Shown here piece after piece: positions 33,567 through 44,982 of a stretch of 64,000 nucleotides of DNA; within the stretch, counting starts at the first letter, position 1; each line of letters starts with the position of its first letter. The notes below the pieces were generated by a model. It was given only the letters and a program-made list of their open reading frames with translations. It did not search any database and had not been told where the DNA came from. A program made the translations under genes and the position numbers. Source of the DNA: Arabidopsis thaliana (lineage: Eukaryota; Streptophyta; Magnoliopsida; Brassicales; Brassicaceae). The stretch covers positions 2,666,001 through 2,730,000 of the forward strand of contig NC_003076.8 of NCBI RefSeq assembly GCF_000001735.4. The letters are read 5' to 3'.

Positions 33567-35447
33567 TTCATTAGTTTCATCCCTCTCTGCGCTGTGTTTT
33601 CCAAGTTTTCTTTAAAAACTAGTTAACCTTAAATCATTTGTTCAATATTTTAATTCCAAATGCTCTTTCCCATGGTCCATTAATCCTTTGTATCGATCGG
33701 ACCCTTTTGCTTTAATTATGTGTTTACCTTTTCTCTTCTTGTAAACACAAATACTATTATGTTTTAAAATAATCATTGCATTAATTAGTTACCTTATTAT
33801 ATACTACTATGTGAATTTAATCCCGAAAGATGAGTAAGTCTGCCATTAAAGCTGGACATTCGATTATTTGATTGCACGCTAATGAATGCAAATACTCCAA
33901 GCAGTCATGAACAAAAAAGTAGTCTATATATACATGTGTGTTGAAGTAATATGCATCTTGAATGTGCAATTCAAATGAGCCAATCACCCTGACGTGTAAA
34001 CTCGGTTATTCTGAATATAGAAAACCTGATTCTTTGCTTACTAAAGAGTTAAAAGACAAAAACTACACCTACATGCAATCATACATTACATCGAATGCAC
34101 ATATGAGAGAAAAAAGTTGAGACAGAACGAAACAATGGATCTAATTAATGCTTAAAATCCATTTGAACAGAATTGGATATATGAAAAACAGAAGCTTCCT
34201 TAATAAAAGTAAGTACTGAACAATATGCATTAAGTACAAAACAACACTACCTAGACAAACAAAGGTTTAAATTTACAACCCATTACAATACAAGAACTTC
34301 AACCAACTAAGAGTAGGACCTAAGGAAGATCATAATTTGTTAACAGGGATCCAAAATATCTTCTTTGTTATCATTATCTTCAAATCGTAGCTAGTCATCT
34401 TCTTTCTCCTCATGAGTGTCATTAATCTCATCAAGTTCCTCCGTCTTTGAAGACGTAGGTCTCCTAAACCAAGTCACCAAACCATATTATCACCTAAAAA
34501 GCAAGAAAACGTTTGTGTTTAGAAGAAACACACACACAAAAAAAAGGACAACAGAGAATTTGTAATGCATAGTTTAAAGGGTATGCTACATTCTACATAT
34601 CCTCTTATAAAATCTCGTATATGTTGTCAGGAAATTTAATCGGAACAAAATTCAATTTACAAAACCTAAACCGATTAGGAAACCAAAACAAACCGGTTAT
34701 CGTTCTTCTTTACGACAATCACCTATTAATAATTGCACTAGAGCACCGACAAGAATTTCAATTAGGATAAAGTATAATTTAGATTGGTATGTTTTTAGTT
34801 TGAATTTATAACTGAATCAAATATAGTTCTAACAATTTTCAGGAATCAACTTTTACTTTAGTTTGGTCTGTTTGAACTCGGTAGATTAGAAATGTTACGT
34901 TTTTGCCAAAATAAATGATTTTTTTTTTGAAAAAATGAGTTTGGAAATTTGAAAGAGAAGAAGAGGTAAGTAAAATAATAAAGCAGCTCCCTTTCTCTCT
35001 CTGCTTCCTTGTGTGTGTCTGTGTGTCATTCACATCTCCCTCCTCTCTTCTTCACCATTAGAGGAGAGAAAACACACTTTCAAATATATATATAAGTATA
35101 ACTCATCCAACAACTCCATTTTTATCTTCTTCGTAAAGGAAACAACGACGTTTACTCCAAGATACTGTTCCTCAATCTGCATTCTTTTCCAATCGATCTA
35201 AATTTGGTTTCTGTGCTGAGATTGGCTTTCTGGGTGTTGCTGGTATGCTATAGTTTCTTCACCTCTTCGTATGGATTGGTTCCCCATTTCGTTGTTACTG
35301 ATCTATTCGAGATTTCAGATTGCAAATTGCTGTTGACAAGCTGAGATCTTAAGGTGCTTTTGCAGTAGCTGAGATTTTTCGAGGTTTTTGTCTGTTCGTG
35401 AGTAGAAGAATTTGGATGGTCGCCGATGTAAGGGTTTCGTTTCCGCT
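33567..35447. other. Intergenic and KTN80.4 5' leader
   Basis: About 1.9 kb. The right end (from about 34980) is CT-rich and looks like the KTN80.4 leader, with a possible 5' UTR intron from TG|GTATGC near 35243 to TTGCAG at 35365. On the minus strand, 34391..34471 reads as a short acidic C-terminus-like frame (WFRRPTSSKTEELDEINDTH...) ending in TAG, but no upstream exon was found. The rest is AT-rich with no supported gene. Confidence 0.6.
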
Positions 35448-38400
35448 ATGAACACCAAGCGCGCCTACAAGCTCCGTATCCTTTTCTCTCTGATTTCATC
35501 TTTTAGGGTTTGTTTATTTCTGGGACTTATTGATTGACTCCAGTGTCGTGCTTGATCTGCTGCTTTTTGCTCTGGTTCACGAGATCTGTATGCACTTCGT
35601 AGCTTTGTGTTTTGAGTTTTTTCAAGTCATTTATGACATTTCGGTATCTGTGTGCTTCTAAATTTATAAACTTTTAGTCAATTTCTTCTTTGACTAGAGT
35701 CTCATCCCAGAGTATTGCTTAGCCTTGACTTATGTGATACATTTTATAAGAGGAATTTGTGGCACATTCTGCTGCTGTTAATTGTCTTAAGATTGGGAGG
35801 AAGTCCTCCAGGGTTCTCGTTACAGGCGGAGAAGATCACAAGGTTAATCTATGGGCTATTGGTAAGCCCAACGCCATCCTGGTTAGTTCTCATTTCTCCC
35901 TCCCCTGCTTCTATTGCGGAATGCCTCGGTATATAGTTTAGGGGAAATGCGACATACTTTAGATATAATGTAGTTGAGCGGGTTGGAATATTTTCTGTCT
36001 GAGTACTTGTGGTTGTTTTGTGGTCAGAGCTTGTATGGGCACTCTAGCGGGATTGATTCAGTAACATTTGATGCTTCGGAAGGCTTAGTAGCAGCAGGAG
36101 CTGCTAGTGGTACAATTAAACTTTGGGATCTGGAGGAAGCAAAGGGTAAGTTCAGTAGCTCTATGAGCATCTAAATTTACTCTTCTCATTCTCTGTTTAG
36201 TCAGCCACAGCCGGCTCGTATATTTACTGAGTATGTTATTTTGGTTGCATCTTTGGGTAGTTGTCAGAACTCTCACTGGTCACAGGTCAAACTGCGTATC
36301 CGTGAATTTTCACCCTTTTGGTGAGTTTTTTGCTTCTGGTTCTCTAGACACAAATCTCAAGATATGGGATATAAGAAAGAAGGGCTGCATCCATACTTAC
36401 AAGGGTCACACTAGAGGGGTCAACGTACTCAGATTCACTCCAGATGGTCGTTGGATTGTATCTGGAGGAGAAGATAATGTTGTCAAGGTTTGTAGCTGCC
36501 TTTTTCCTTTCTTAGTATGTATTGGGGAGGAAAACTAGGGAGTCAACTTAATAGAATTCAAAATTTCTATTTTTTCGAGGATACTTTGAAGAACAATACC
36601 ACATTTTGTGAAATAGGCATAAACTGGTTCTGAGAGATGGTAGTCAAAGTCTTGAACAAATATCTCAGAGTAGGCTCTTTATGTGTGGATGAGAACATGT
36701 GATTGTTTACTTTAATGATACCTCTATGCGGCTGACCTTACTATCCTAGGGGGAGAATTTTTCTTAGTGCTAAAATACGCTCATACTACCTGATCAACTT
36801 GGATACTCGTTATTCTTTGTTTCATCTCAGAGTTTGTACTGTTTACCGTAATTGTTTTCCTGAAAAGCAAGTAACCTGCAAATTTTGCTCTCTCTCTTAA
36901 CGTTGGACTGATATGTGGGTTGCCTTCACCAGGTGTGGGATTTGACTGCTGGAAAACTTTTGCATGAGTTTAAGAGTCATGAAGGGAAAATTCAGAGTCT
37001 AGATTTTCATCCCCATGAATTTCTGCTGGCAACAGGTCTGTATAACTCTAAGTAGGGAAACTTCGTAACATTGAAGCTCCTAGTTTTTCGGGTGACATAG
37101 ATTTATCACAATGATATGAACCCGATTTATTCTTAAAGTTAAGAGTGCTATAAGCAAAATTACATGTTGTAACTAACCCTGACATCATTAGATCACTGTA
37201 GCATCATCGTCTCTTTGTAACTCACAATTTTACAGCTTTCTCATATGTTAAGTGTTAGGATTTGACAGGAGAGAGACTTCAGTAGTGGATATTTCTTCTT
37301 ATGGCATTGTTTTCCTTACTGTTCATTTGAATTATGTTTGTTTCTGCCTATGGTCTTAGGTTCAGCTGATAAGACTGTAAAATTCTGGGACCTTGAAACA
37401 TTCGAGCTTATTGGTTCTGGTGGAACTGAGGTATCATGTGTTGTCTGTACTGCTTCTATTTATGCATTGAGTCGAATTATAAGTATTCGATCTTTAATTC
37501 AACTTTCTAATATTTTCATTTCTTAGACTACTGGGGTCCGTTGCCTAACCTTTAATCCAGATGGAAAGAGTGTGCTTTGTGGATTGCAAGAAAGTCTTAA
37601 AGTAAGTTCTTCAGGATGTCCCAGTTAGAAATATATGAACTTAACAAATTCCTCTTTTAAGGATATAACACTTACACTTACTCCTTTTAATCTGAATATA
37701 CATGTTTGCTATCCTTTCTTCTCTAACTTCCATGCAAATTGTAGATTTTCTCATGGGAGCCAATAAGATGTCATGATGGAGTGGATGTTGGATGGTCAAA
37801 CTTGTCGGATATGAATGTTCACGAGGGAAAGCTTCTCGGTTGCTCATACAATCAAAATTGTGTAGGCGTTTGGGTTGTAGACCTCTCGGTATATCTCTCT
37901 CTCTCTCCCCCTACATGCTTTGTTATAGTTTGGCCTGTACCATACTTGTTATCTCTAAGCTCTCCATTCAATTTTCTAATGACACTCTCAGCGCACTGAG
38001 CCTATGAGTGGAGGCGCCACTCAGTCAAATTCTCATCCAGAGAAAACATCAGGCTCAGGCAGAGATCAAGCAGGTCTGAACGATAACAGCTCAAAGGTTA
38101 TTCTCGGAAAGTTGCCTGGTTCCCAGAAAGTGGATCCTTTATTGAAGGAAACAAAGTCTCTTGGAAAATTATCAGTTTCTCAAAACTCGGATCCGTTGCC
38201 AAAAGATACAAAGTCTACTGGAAGGTCATCAGTATCTCAAAGTTCAGATCCTTTGGTAAAGGAACCAAAGCCTCTCGGAAGGTTTTCAGCTACTCACAGC
38301 TCAGACACAGTAAAAGAGTCAAGAACCCTGTCATGTATGTTTTTACTTTGCTCTATTTTTTCTTTCTCTTTTCACTTTTTTGTTATAATTTTGCTGCTTA

Positions 38401-40910
38401 CTAAATGATATCACATCTTTTGGTTTGTCTGCTGTTTGTTGAAGCCACAGGAAGTGTATCAGACTCTCCTCACAGGGTTACTTTGACCAGTGCTCCAAAA
38501 AGTGCTTCTGGTATTTCTACAGTTGTCCCTAATGCTGCAGCCTCAAAGAGAAATTTTGGAAAAGCTAACCCAAAGGCGAATCCTCCAGTAGTCAATAAAG
38601 AGGATTATTTTCCAGTAATCGTCCCCAGAACGGAGCCAATAATTGAGCAGGCATCTGAATCCAGAGCAGAACTTGACATTATCGGAAGAACTATGCCATA
38701 TTCGCTGCAGTCAAAGGCCGCTGATTCTCGAAGGCTGTCGAGCAGCAGAAATGAGCCAGATCTACCAACCAGTTCGCTTCTTGAAAGGTCTCAGTCTCAA
38801 CCTATAGAACCAATCACTTTACAAGATGGGAATACATATCCTAGTGACGAAGGTGGCTCCTGGGATACAGCTGAGAGAACAAATAAAGAGAGCAAATGCA
38901 GGGTATTTGGAAGGTTTAATTCAAGATCACTGGTGAGATCACCTCCGAGAAATCACGACGAAAACTGTATGTTTACAAGCCTTTCTAGTCTTCCTTTGTT
39001 TTAGAGCAAATATAAATGGCATTTCGTATTGCTAAGACATCGTGGCATCTTAAATCTGGAGAACACTTTTCTAAGTTTCTGAGGGACTTGGGTTTATATT
39101 TATGAGATCCTAGGAATCAGTCTTTAAGTATACATGTTGCTTGTAGTACAATTTGTTTCAGTAAAACAACTTTTTGTTTAGTTGGTCCTTCAATATTATA
39201 GATAGATGTGTCTGAGTTTTCTGGATGCTGTTCTCAGTTCTGGGCTAACTAACTCTTTATTCCAGCTGACTTGATTAGCTATAATGCAAATAGAGATTCA
39301 AGTCCTACTGAAAGCCGAAAAGGAGGTAACTCTTTCCCAACATTCGTTTTTTCTTTTGTTTTTCCCTTTTAATGTGCGTAAGAAAAGATTCTAATTGTGT
39401 GCCTTGACATACTAGGAAGACTGCATTCCCTCGTTCTAAATAGGGAAAGAAGAGGAAGATTTTCTAACTTTGAGGGTCCTGTTTCGAGTTCTTCTGGTGG
39501 AAATATGACTGCACCAAACAGTCGCCCTTCCAATATGGTAATGGCTTTTAATTTTAGTTTTCTTTTTAATTTGGGATCTGAGACTATAAAATAGAAACTG
39601 TAAAAACGAAGAATGAGGAAGGACAAAATAAAGAGTGACGAGTAATTAGTCAGATGTCAGATCCTTTTCATTAGAACTCAATTTCAACTGGGCCTGCATC
39701 TTCAGCGTATTGGCAGACATAAAATTTCCCAGTTACTACAGAGATACTGATGACATTACTTCCTTTCATACAGCTCAAGCAGAGAGGAAATCATGTGCCA
39801 GTTGATCAAGGAATCACTTCAGCTAGCGAAGAAGATATAGTTGCAGACATAATGGGGCAACACGATCAATTTGTCAGCTCTATGCACTCTCGTTTGGCTA
39901 AGTTACAGGTAACAGCATGAAAGTACACTATGATAATGCTTTTGGTCTGTTTCCTAATTAGAATGCTAGCAGTAATCCTTCATAGGTTTCCATAAACATT
40001 GTTTATCTTCTAAATAATGTCACCAAATTTGCAGGTCGTCCGTAGATATTGGGAAAGAAATGATATTAAAAACTCGATAAGTTCAATAGAGAAGATGGCT
40101 GATAATGCTGTAAGCAACTTCTGTTTGTTTCCTTTCAAATCCATGTATATAAAAACACCACGTAAACATTTTCCACTTCTCATTATTTCATTTGGTACAG
40201 GTAATTGCGGATGTACTACTTATAGTAAACGAGAGACCTGAGATTTTGACACTGGATACCTGTACCTCTCTTCTCCCCCTTTTGACAGCTCTTCTAGGGA
40301 GCAACATGGATAGGTAAGCAAGTCATTTTGAAGAACATAATGACATGGTTATCTATTAAACTATGAATCTGTAGTATTTTGTTTTTGTTTTATAATTACC
40401 GTCTCTGTAGTATTTTGTTTTCGATTTCTAATTACCGTTTCATGTCTCTAGTCATTTGAGTGTCTGCCTTGATTTGCTGCTTAAGCTGGTAAGAATGTAT
40501 GGGTCACAAATTTACTCGTCGCTTTCCGCTCCCTCATCTGTTGGTGTAGATATTGAGGCTGAGCAAAGGTTGGTCCGAGCTTCAATCTCACCATTCATTG
40601 TCGTTTTCGATTGCAATTTACTCTCTTTGGCAAGTCAAATATGATTTTTGCTATTCAGGATGGAGCGGTACAGTTGTTGCTTTGTCGAGTTCGAGAAAAT
40701 CAAGGCTTGCCTTCCCTCTTTAGCAAGGTGGGTAAATTTCATCTACTGGACAATGAAGAGTTAGATGGTTATCTTCTCTCTTTTTTTGAAGTCTATTATC
40801 TTATGTCTTATATATATATATATATCTCTTTATGGATATGTAGAAGAGGAAATTTGGTGGCCAAGACTCTCCATGAACTCAACTTAACATTTCAAGAAGT
40901 TTCATCGTGA
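35448..40910 (+). CDS. KTN80.4: KTN80.4, katanin p80 WD40 subunit
   Basis: Eighteen coding exons (35448..35475, 35751..35881, 36028..36145, 36261..36487, 36933..37035, 37360..37430, 37527..37601, 37745..37888, 37992..38334, 38445..38966, 39266..39325, 39416..39537, 39774..39908, 40035..40109, 40201..40313, 40452..40568, 40659..40727, 40844..40910) join to 839 aa. It is the regulatory subunit that directs the katanin p60 ATPase (KTN1) to microtubule branch and crossover points for severing. Residues ~10-300 form WD40 repeats ([35 protein letters not shown] with a WDxR box). A Ser/Lys-rich linker contains diverged repeats around VSQNSDP. The C-terminal con80 p60-binding domain starts near residue 680. 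Intron 1 is U12-type. I recall At5g08390, with paralogue At5g23430. Confidence 0.95.
35476..35750 (+). other. U12-type GT-AG intron in KTN80.4
   Basis: The intron after MNTKRAYKL begins GTATCCTTTT, an exact match to the U12 GT-type donor consensus (GTATCCTTT). It ends AAG|AGGAATTTG, required by the reading frame. A branch-like GCCTTGACT lies at 35722..35730 with its A 22 nt before the border, matching CCTTGAC of TTCCTTRAC. Such introns are removed by the minor spliceosome. Confidence 0.8.
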
Positions 40911-41224
40911 TACTTTTTGGATGTGGATTTGGTTCCAATGTGGAGTTTAACAGTACTAAAGCCTAACTCTACCAAGCTAACCAATAGAGTCTATGGAAGA
41001 CTAACTAACCCTCGCGTATTGCGTATGGCCACTGCTCGGGTCCGTAACCTTTGCCTTGCGTATGGATACGGTACTGTCTCTCGTTTCAAGCTAACTTGGT
41101 GTGTAAAGAGCCATTTCGGTTGTTGTATTGATCTAGGTTATCATTTCTTCCACACTGTTTAGCTATTTGTTCTTAAGAGCACAAAAAAGAAGCCTATATT
41201 TAACAAAACTGTTTTGTAGAAGAT
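40911..41224. other. Tail-to-tail region, KTN80.4 and DUF3531 gene
   Basis: Holds the two 3' UTRs. An 81-codon plus-strand frame at 40917..41162 lies directly behind the KTN80.4 stop and has no family signature; it is taken as 3' UTR. Confidence 0.7.
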
Positions 41225-42911
41225 TCAGATCTTGAAGTACTTATACCCAAAATCAGGATTTGTCATTCCCTCTTCCCAATCTCCCATTCGTTTACCACCA
41301 AATACTACTTGTTGAATGCCCAAGTACCTGAAATTTTATATAAACAAAAATTAAAGTTTTCTGCAACAAAGAAGCAATCAATCAAAGAGGATAAAAGGGA
41401 ACTACAAGTTCTCTTGTGTTACTTACTCTGAACTCATAACTGTCAAACAGTTGAGAAGCACATCAAGGGCGAAGATATCGGAAGTACCAAGATCAACCCT
41501 ACAAGAAACAGTGCAAGTGAAGTTCAGACTAATTACAAGATTTTGAAGGAAATAGTTTGCATCATAAAGATGTCAGAACAGTTGTTTACCACACACGACC
41601 CCAGTTGTCTTGAAATTCGACATCGCTAATGTCATGAAACGATGAAGGCATCACTTTGAAGCCCTTCTCTGCGTCATAGAGAGGATCATATTCTAGGGAT
41701 GTGTTTGCTAGCTGCAATCATAGTTTAGATGATACCGTTAAGACGAGAATGAAGATGACCATGGAAATGGGAAGAAAAACATGATTAGCAACTAGGAAAC
41801 AGAAGGGATGATGAACAAACCTGCAAGTTGGATGTATTGAAAGCGCCCAATCGCCCCATAACATACCATGCCTGTATAACCTGTTAACAAAACTCGTGGT
41901 CAAAAGAAAGAATTGGAAGAATCATTGAATCATCGCAGTAAGACTCGACGTTTTGCAATAGCAAGAAGAATATCAATTTCTTACACTTCCAATGAGATCA
42001 ACATCTCGATCTGAAGGCGTTCCATAGAGCTCAAACCATATGAAGGAATCTACAGGATTGAAACTGCAGTCATCAAAATAAGAGTACTTGGTTAGTAATT
42101 TATGGAATGGGATATTATTCTAGTAGTCTTATATTATGTTGCGGAATGCAGAAACCAAAGTGAATTAATGGACAAGATGGAAAAAAAGTTTCTCACTCTC
42201 TGAAGTTAACTTTGAAAGAAAGCACAGAACCAGTCTTCTGTTTCTGGAAATCTTTTCCCTTCTTCCTAACTCTTTCTTCAACCTGAATAATTAGTAAACA
42301 TACACATGTCCAAACTTCACAATCGATAGAAACAACACATATAAATGCCCCAGCGCATGCCAAATAGTCACTACCAAAGAAACTATAACAGAGACGAGAA
42401 TTCTTTTTAGTGAATTCGACCCAACGATTACCTTCTTTCTCATGAGCTCAGGATTTCCTATGCTATCACCAAGAACAGCTCGAAGCTCTTCATCATCTTT
42501 ACACGCACTTTCCAGTACCCTGCATTTATCATTCACCAAAAAAAGGTTCACACTTTCTCGTGACTTAGGCAAAAACACAAACACCTGGAGTGCAAAAGAA
42601 AAGGAAAGAAACAAGTACTTGGCCCAAGATGGGTAATCGTGAAGACGATCGTAGTCGCGTTTTCGCTTCTCTTCTCTAACCTTGAGTAATCTCCTTCCTC
42701 TCGCTGTAGTCCCAGAACCTTTATTTGCCGCCGAAATTCCGCCGTTATCTTCACCGGCGAGGTTGTCGGAATTAGCAGAAACAGCAACGAGAGTGTGAAG
42801 ATTACGCTTGTGGGAAGAGAATGGTTGTCTCTGAGAGACAAGGAATGGGGAGAAAGCGAAATTGAGATTCATGGTGCATGAAGAGAGCGTTAAGAGATTA
42901 TTTTCGTACAT
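41225..42911 (-). CDS. DUF3531 family protein, probably plastid
   Basis: Eight exons on the minus strand (42619..42911, 42432..42519, 42197..42282, 41985..42063, 41821..41880, 41590..41711, 41427..41498, 41225..41327) give 300 aa. The N-terminus is Ser/Phe/Arg-rich and transit-peptide-like. The conserved part has DSFIWFELYGTPSDRDVDL, AWYVMGRLGAFNTSNLQ, GFKVMPSSFHDISDVEFQD and the C-terminal FGGKRMGDWEEGM, the mark of the plant and cyanobacterial DUF3531 family of unknown function. Two points are open. The start may be the ATG at 42872 (residue 14) instead of 42911. The exon 5 acceptor may be 41880 or, 9 nt on, 41871, which drops Val-Ile-Gln. I recall At5g08400. Confidence 0.87.
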
Positions 42912-43973
42912 TTTTTTTCCTTGTCGATCTCGTTACTGTAACCAACAAGCTCAAGTTGAGTTTTCTGCGTTTATAAACTTTTGATCTTACACATTTCAGA
43001 GATTTCATTAGACTTGAGTCATAATTATCGGATTACAACATTTTAAAACCGGTTCAATCAGGTTAACCGGAACTTATCCAATCGAAATCAAACAAGCAAA
43101 AAACCAATCCGTAAACCGCGACCGGGGAGAGAGAGAATGAGACCCAAAAAGGCTGGAACAATATTCCTCATGGATTGGTCATAGCTTAGCTTATCACATT
43201 GGAAGTAACAACATTTGGTACATAATCTTATGAGTCCACTACAACTCCTGACCTTATCTCAGTAAATCAAAATGCTAACAACTTGAGAAGAATTACCACA
43301 ATACTACTGCCCACATCATATACTCATATTATTACTACAAAAAAGAGTTGCAGCAAAGGAACCATCCACATTGACACATAAACTAATTCCTCAACACTCT
43401 CTCATGCCATCATTACTTCTAACTCAAAGACTCTTCTACAAAGATCAGAGAATGCAATCCCACATTTGATTATACGAAACAAAGAGGATAAGAACCTAGA
43501 AAACAACTGATGTCATTCCTTTTAGTTTCTGGTTCTAACTACAAACAAAGATTCTCACTATAACAATCAACTGAAAACACTCTTTAGTTACATAAACCAA
43601 TATCTTTACCACTTTCATGCTCACTACCATCTACTTCATAACCTCCAACGGATGATAGATTTTGAGGATAAGATCATTCAATGATGTTCATTTGAAGTGA
43701 ACACATCAAATGCAAAATCAGTTTGATAGGCTTCTAAGCTAGTCAATGGATCAATAGACAGCTTTTAGTTTCTCCAACACAAGACGAACTATATACTCTG
43801 GGAAACCAAATCAGAAGCAAGAAAACAGCAATAAAGGATTCAAGAATGGGTGAAATCTTATGTATATAATAAGCTAAATGTATACAAAAGTACATACAAA
43901 CAAACCATTCACAAAAGATTTTTCAAGTCTAATATCAGAAAGAGAAGAAAAGTTTTTGCCTTTTTCAATTCAA
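42912..43973. other. Intergenic region upstream of DUF3531 gene, downstream of FTRA2
   Basis: About 1 kb. The first ~100 bp is the DUF3531 leader and promoter. From about 43200 to 43970 the plus strand is rich in A and C, so the minus strand is rich in T and G, the bias of a transcribed minus-strand 3' UTR or noncoding RNA. FTRA2 ends at 43974 on that strand and the segment may be its long 3' UTR. No coding frame is supported. Confidence 0.5.
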
Positions 43974-44528
43974 TCACGGATCAATTAACTCGAACTCGTC
44001 TTCCTTAAGATGCGTGAAGAATTTGACAGGACCACGACCTTCGATCTCTTTCACGAACTGTACCTTAAACGGCAGATTAGCTGAGATTTTCTTTCCTTTC
44101 CAAAGAACGACGTAATCTTTGATAAAACCTTCCATTCCCATCAATTCAACCTCCGGTACACGAACCACATGGTAAACTTTCAACGGAACCGTAACCCTAA
44201 CCCTAGCTCCAATCTTCTCCTTCGCTTTCTCGTCTTCCTCCGTCTCCAACGACGTAGATGACGATAGATCAGCGTCCGCGTCTACAGAAGCCGCCGATTT
44301 CACAGCAATATCGCAACGAATCGTCGATTTTGGATTCTTCCGCGAGATTGAGAAGGCGCATTTGCTTCGACCGTAGGAAGTAGATAATGAGATAGGTACG
44401 AAAATGGACGAAGATGAAGAGTTGATCGATTTGCGTCCACTAAGAGAAGCAGCAACTAGATAGTCTTGAGATGCCGGAGGACGAACGGCGGCGATAATCG
44501 CCGGTGACAGAGCGTAACTGTTAGTCAT
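43974..44528 (-). CDS. FTRA2: FTRA2, ferredoxin-thioredoxin reductase variable subunit
   Basis: Single-exon gene. The frame is open to 44588, but the ATG at 44528 (MTNSYALSP...) gives 184 aa with a Ser-rich plastid transit peptide, while the upstream 20 residues (MIFFVFSHTFLRFF...) look like leader. The mature domain (about residues 105-184) has the SH3-like barrel of the variable subunit: IGARVRVTVPLKVYHVVRVP, GMEGFIKDYVVLWKGKKIS, ANLPFKVQFV and the HLKEDEFELID end. It partners the catalytic 4Fe-4S subunit to pass electrons from ferredoxin to thioredoxins in chloroplasts. I recall it as At5g08410, with paralogue FTRA1 at At5g23440. Confidence 0.93.
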   Translation of the reverse strand: MTNSYALSPAIIAAVRPPASQDYLVAASLSGRKSINSSSSSIFVPISLSTSYGRSKCAFSISRKNPKSTIRCDIAVKSAASVDADADLSSSTSLETEEDEKAKEKIGARVRVTVPLKVYHVVRVPEVELMGMEGFIKDYVVLWKGKKISANLPFKVQFVKEIEGRGPVKFFTHLKEDEFELIDP

Positions 44529-44982
44529 CTGCGTCCGAGCCGAAGAAAAAAATCTTAAGAAAGTGTGAGAGAAAACAAAAAAGATCATATCATTTAGCCC
44601 CTCATCTATTTATATTAGATGGTTAATTTAATCAAGGTGATTACTAATTTTGCTAATTATTTGGTTTAAATTAAAAGTCGGATTATTTTTGGATAAAGAA
44701 AGGCGACGCGTGTCAGACTTAAGACAATGTAAGAGATGAGGAACTTGTGGCTTCAGATAGAGAATCAACACTGTAAATATCTTGAGACAATTTCCAGATA
44801 TTATTGGCAGGATTTTATAATAACACAAAACTAGTATATATAAACTTTTATATATCCACAATGGTTTCCAAATCAATTACCAAAATAAATGAAGTCTATT
44901 AAAAGAAACAAACAAAAAAGATAGGAAGAAGGCTTTGTGGTCTCAGCAATCATTTTTGGCATTATAGTAGCCATTGTTGTTA
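44529..44982. other. Intergenic between FTRA2 and LIP1P
   Basis: Same-strand spacing: FTRA2 promoter and leader on the left, LIP1P 3' UTR on the right. AT-rich, with no additional gene seen. Confidence 0.65.

Noticed and set aside
40917-41162. 81-codon plus-strand frame after KTN80.4
   Set aside because: It lies directly behind the KTN80.4 stop in 3' UTR sequence, with no family signature and no promoter.
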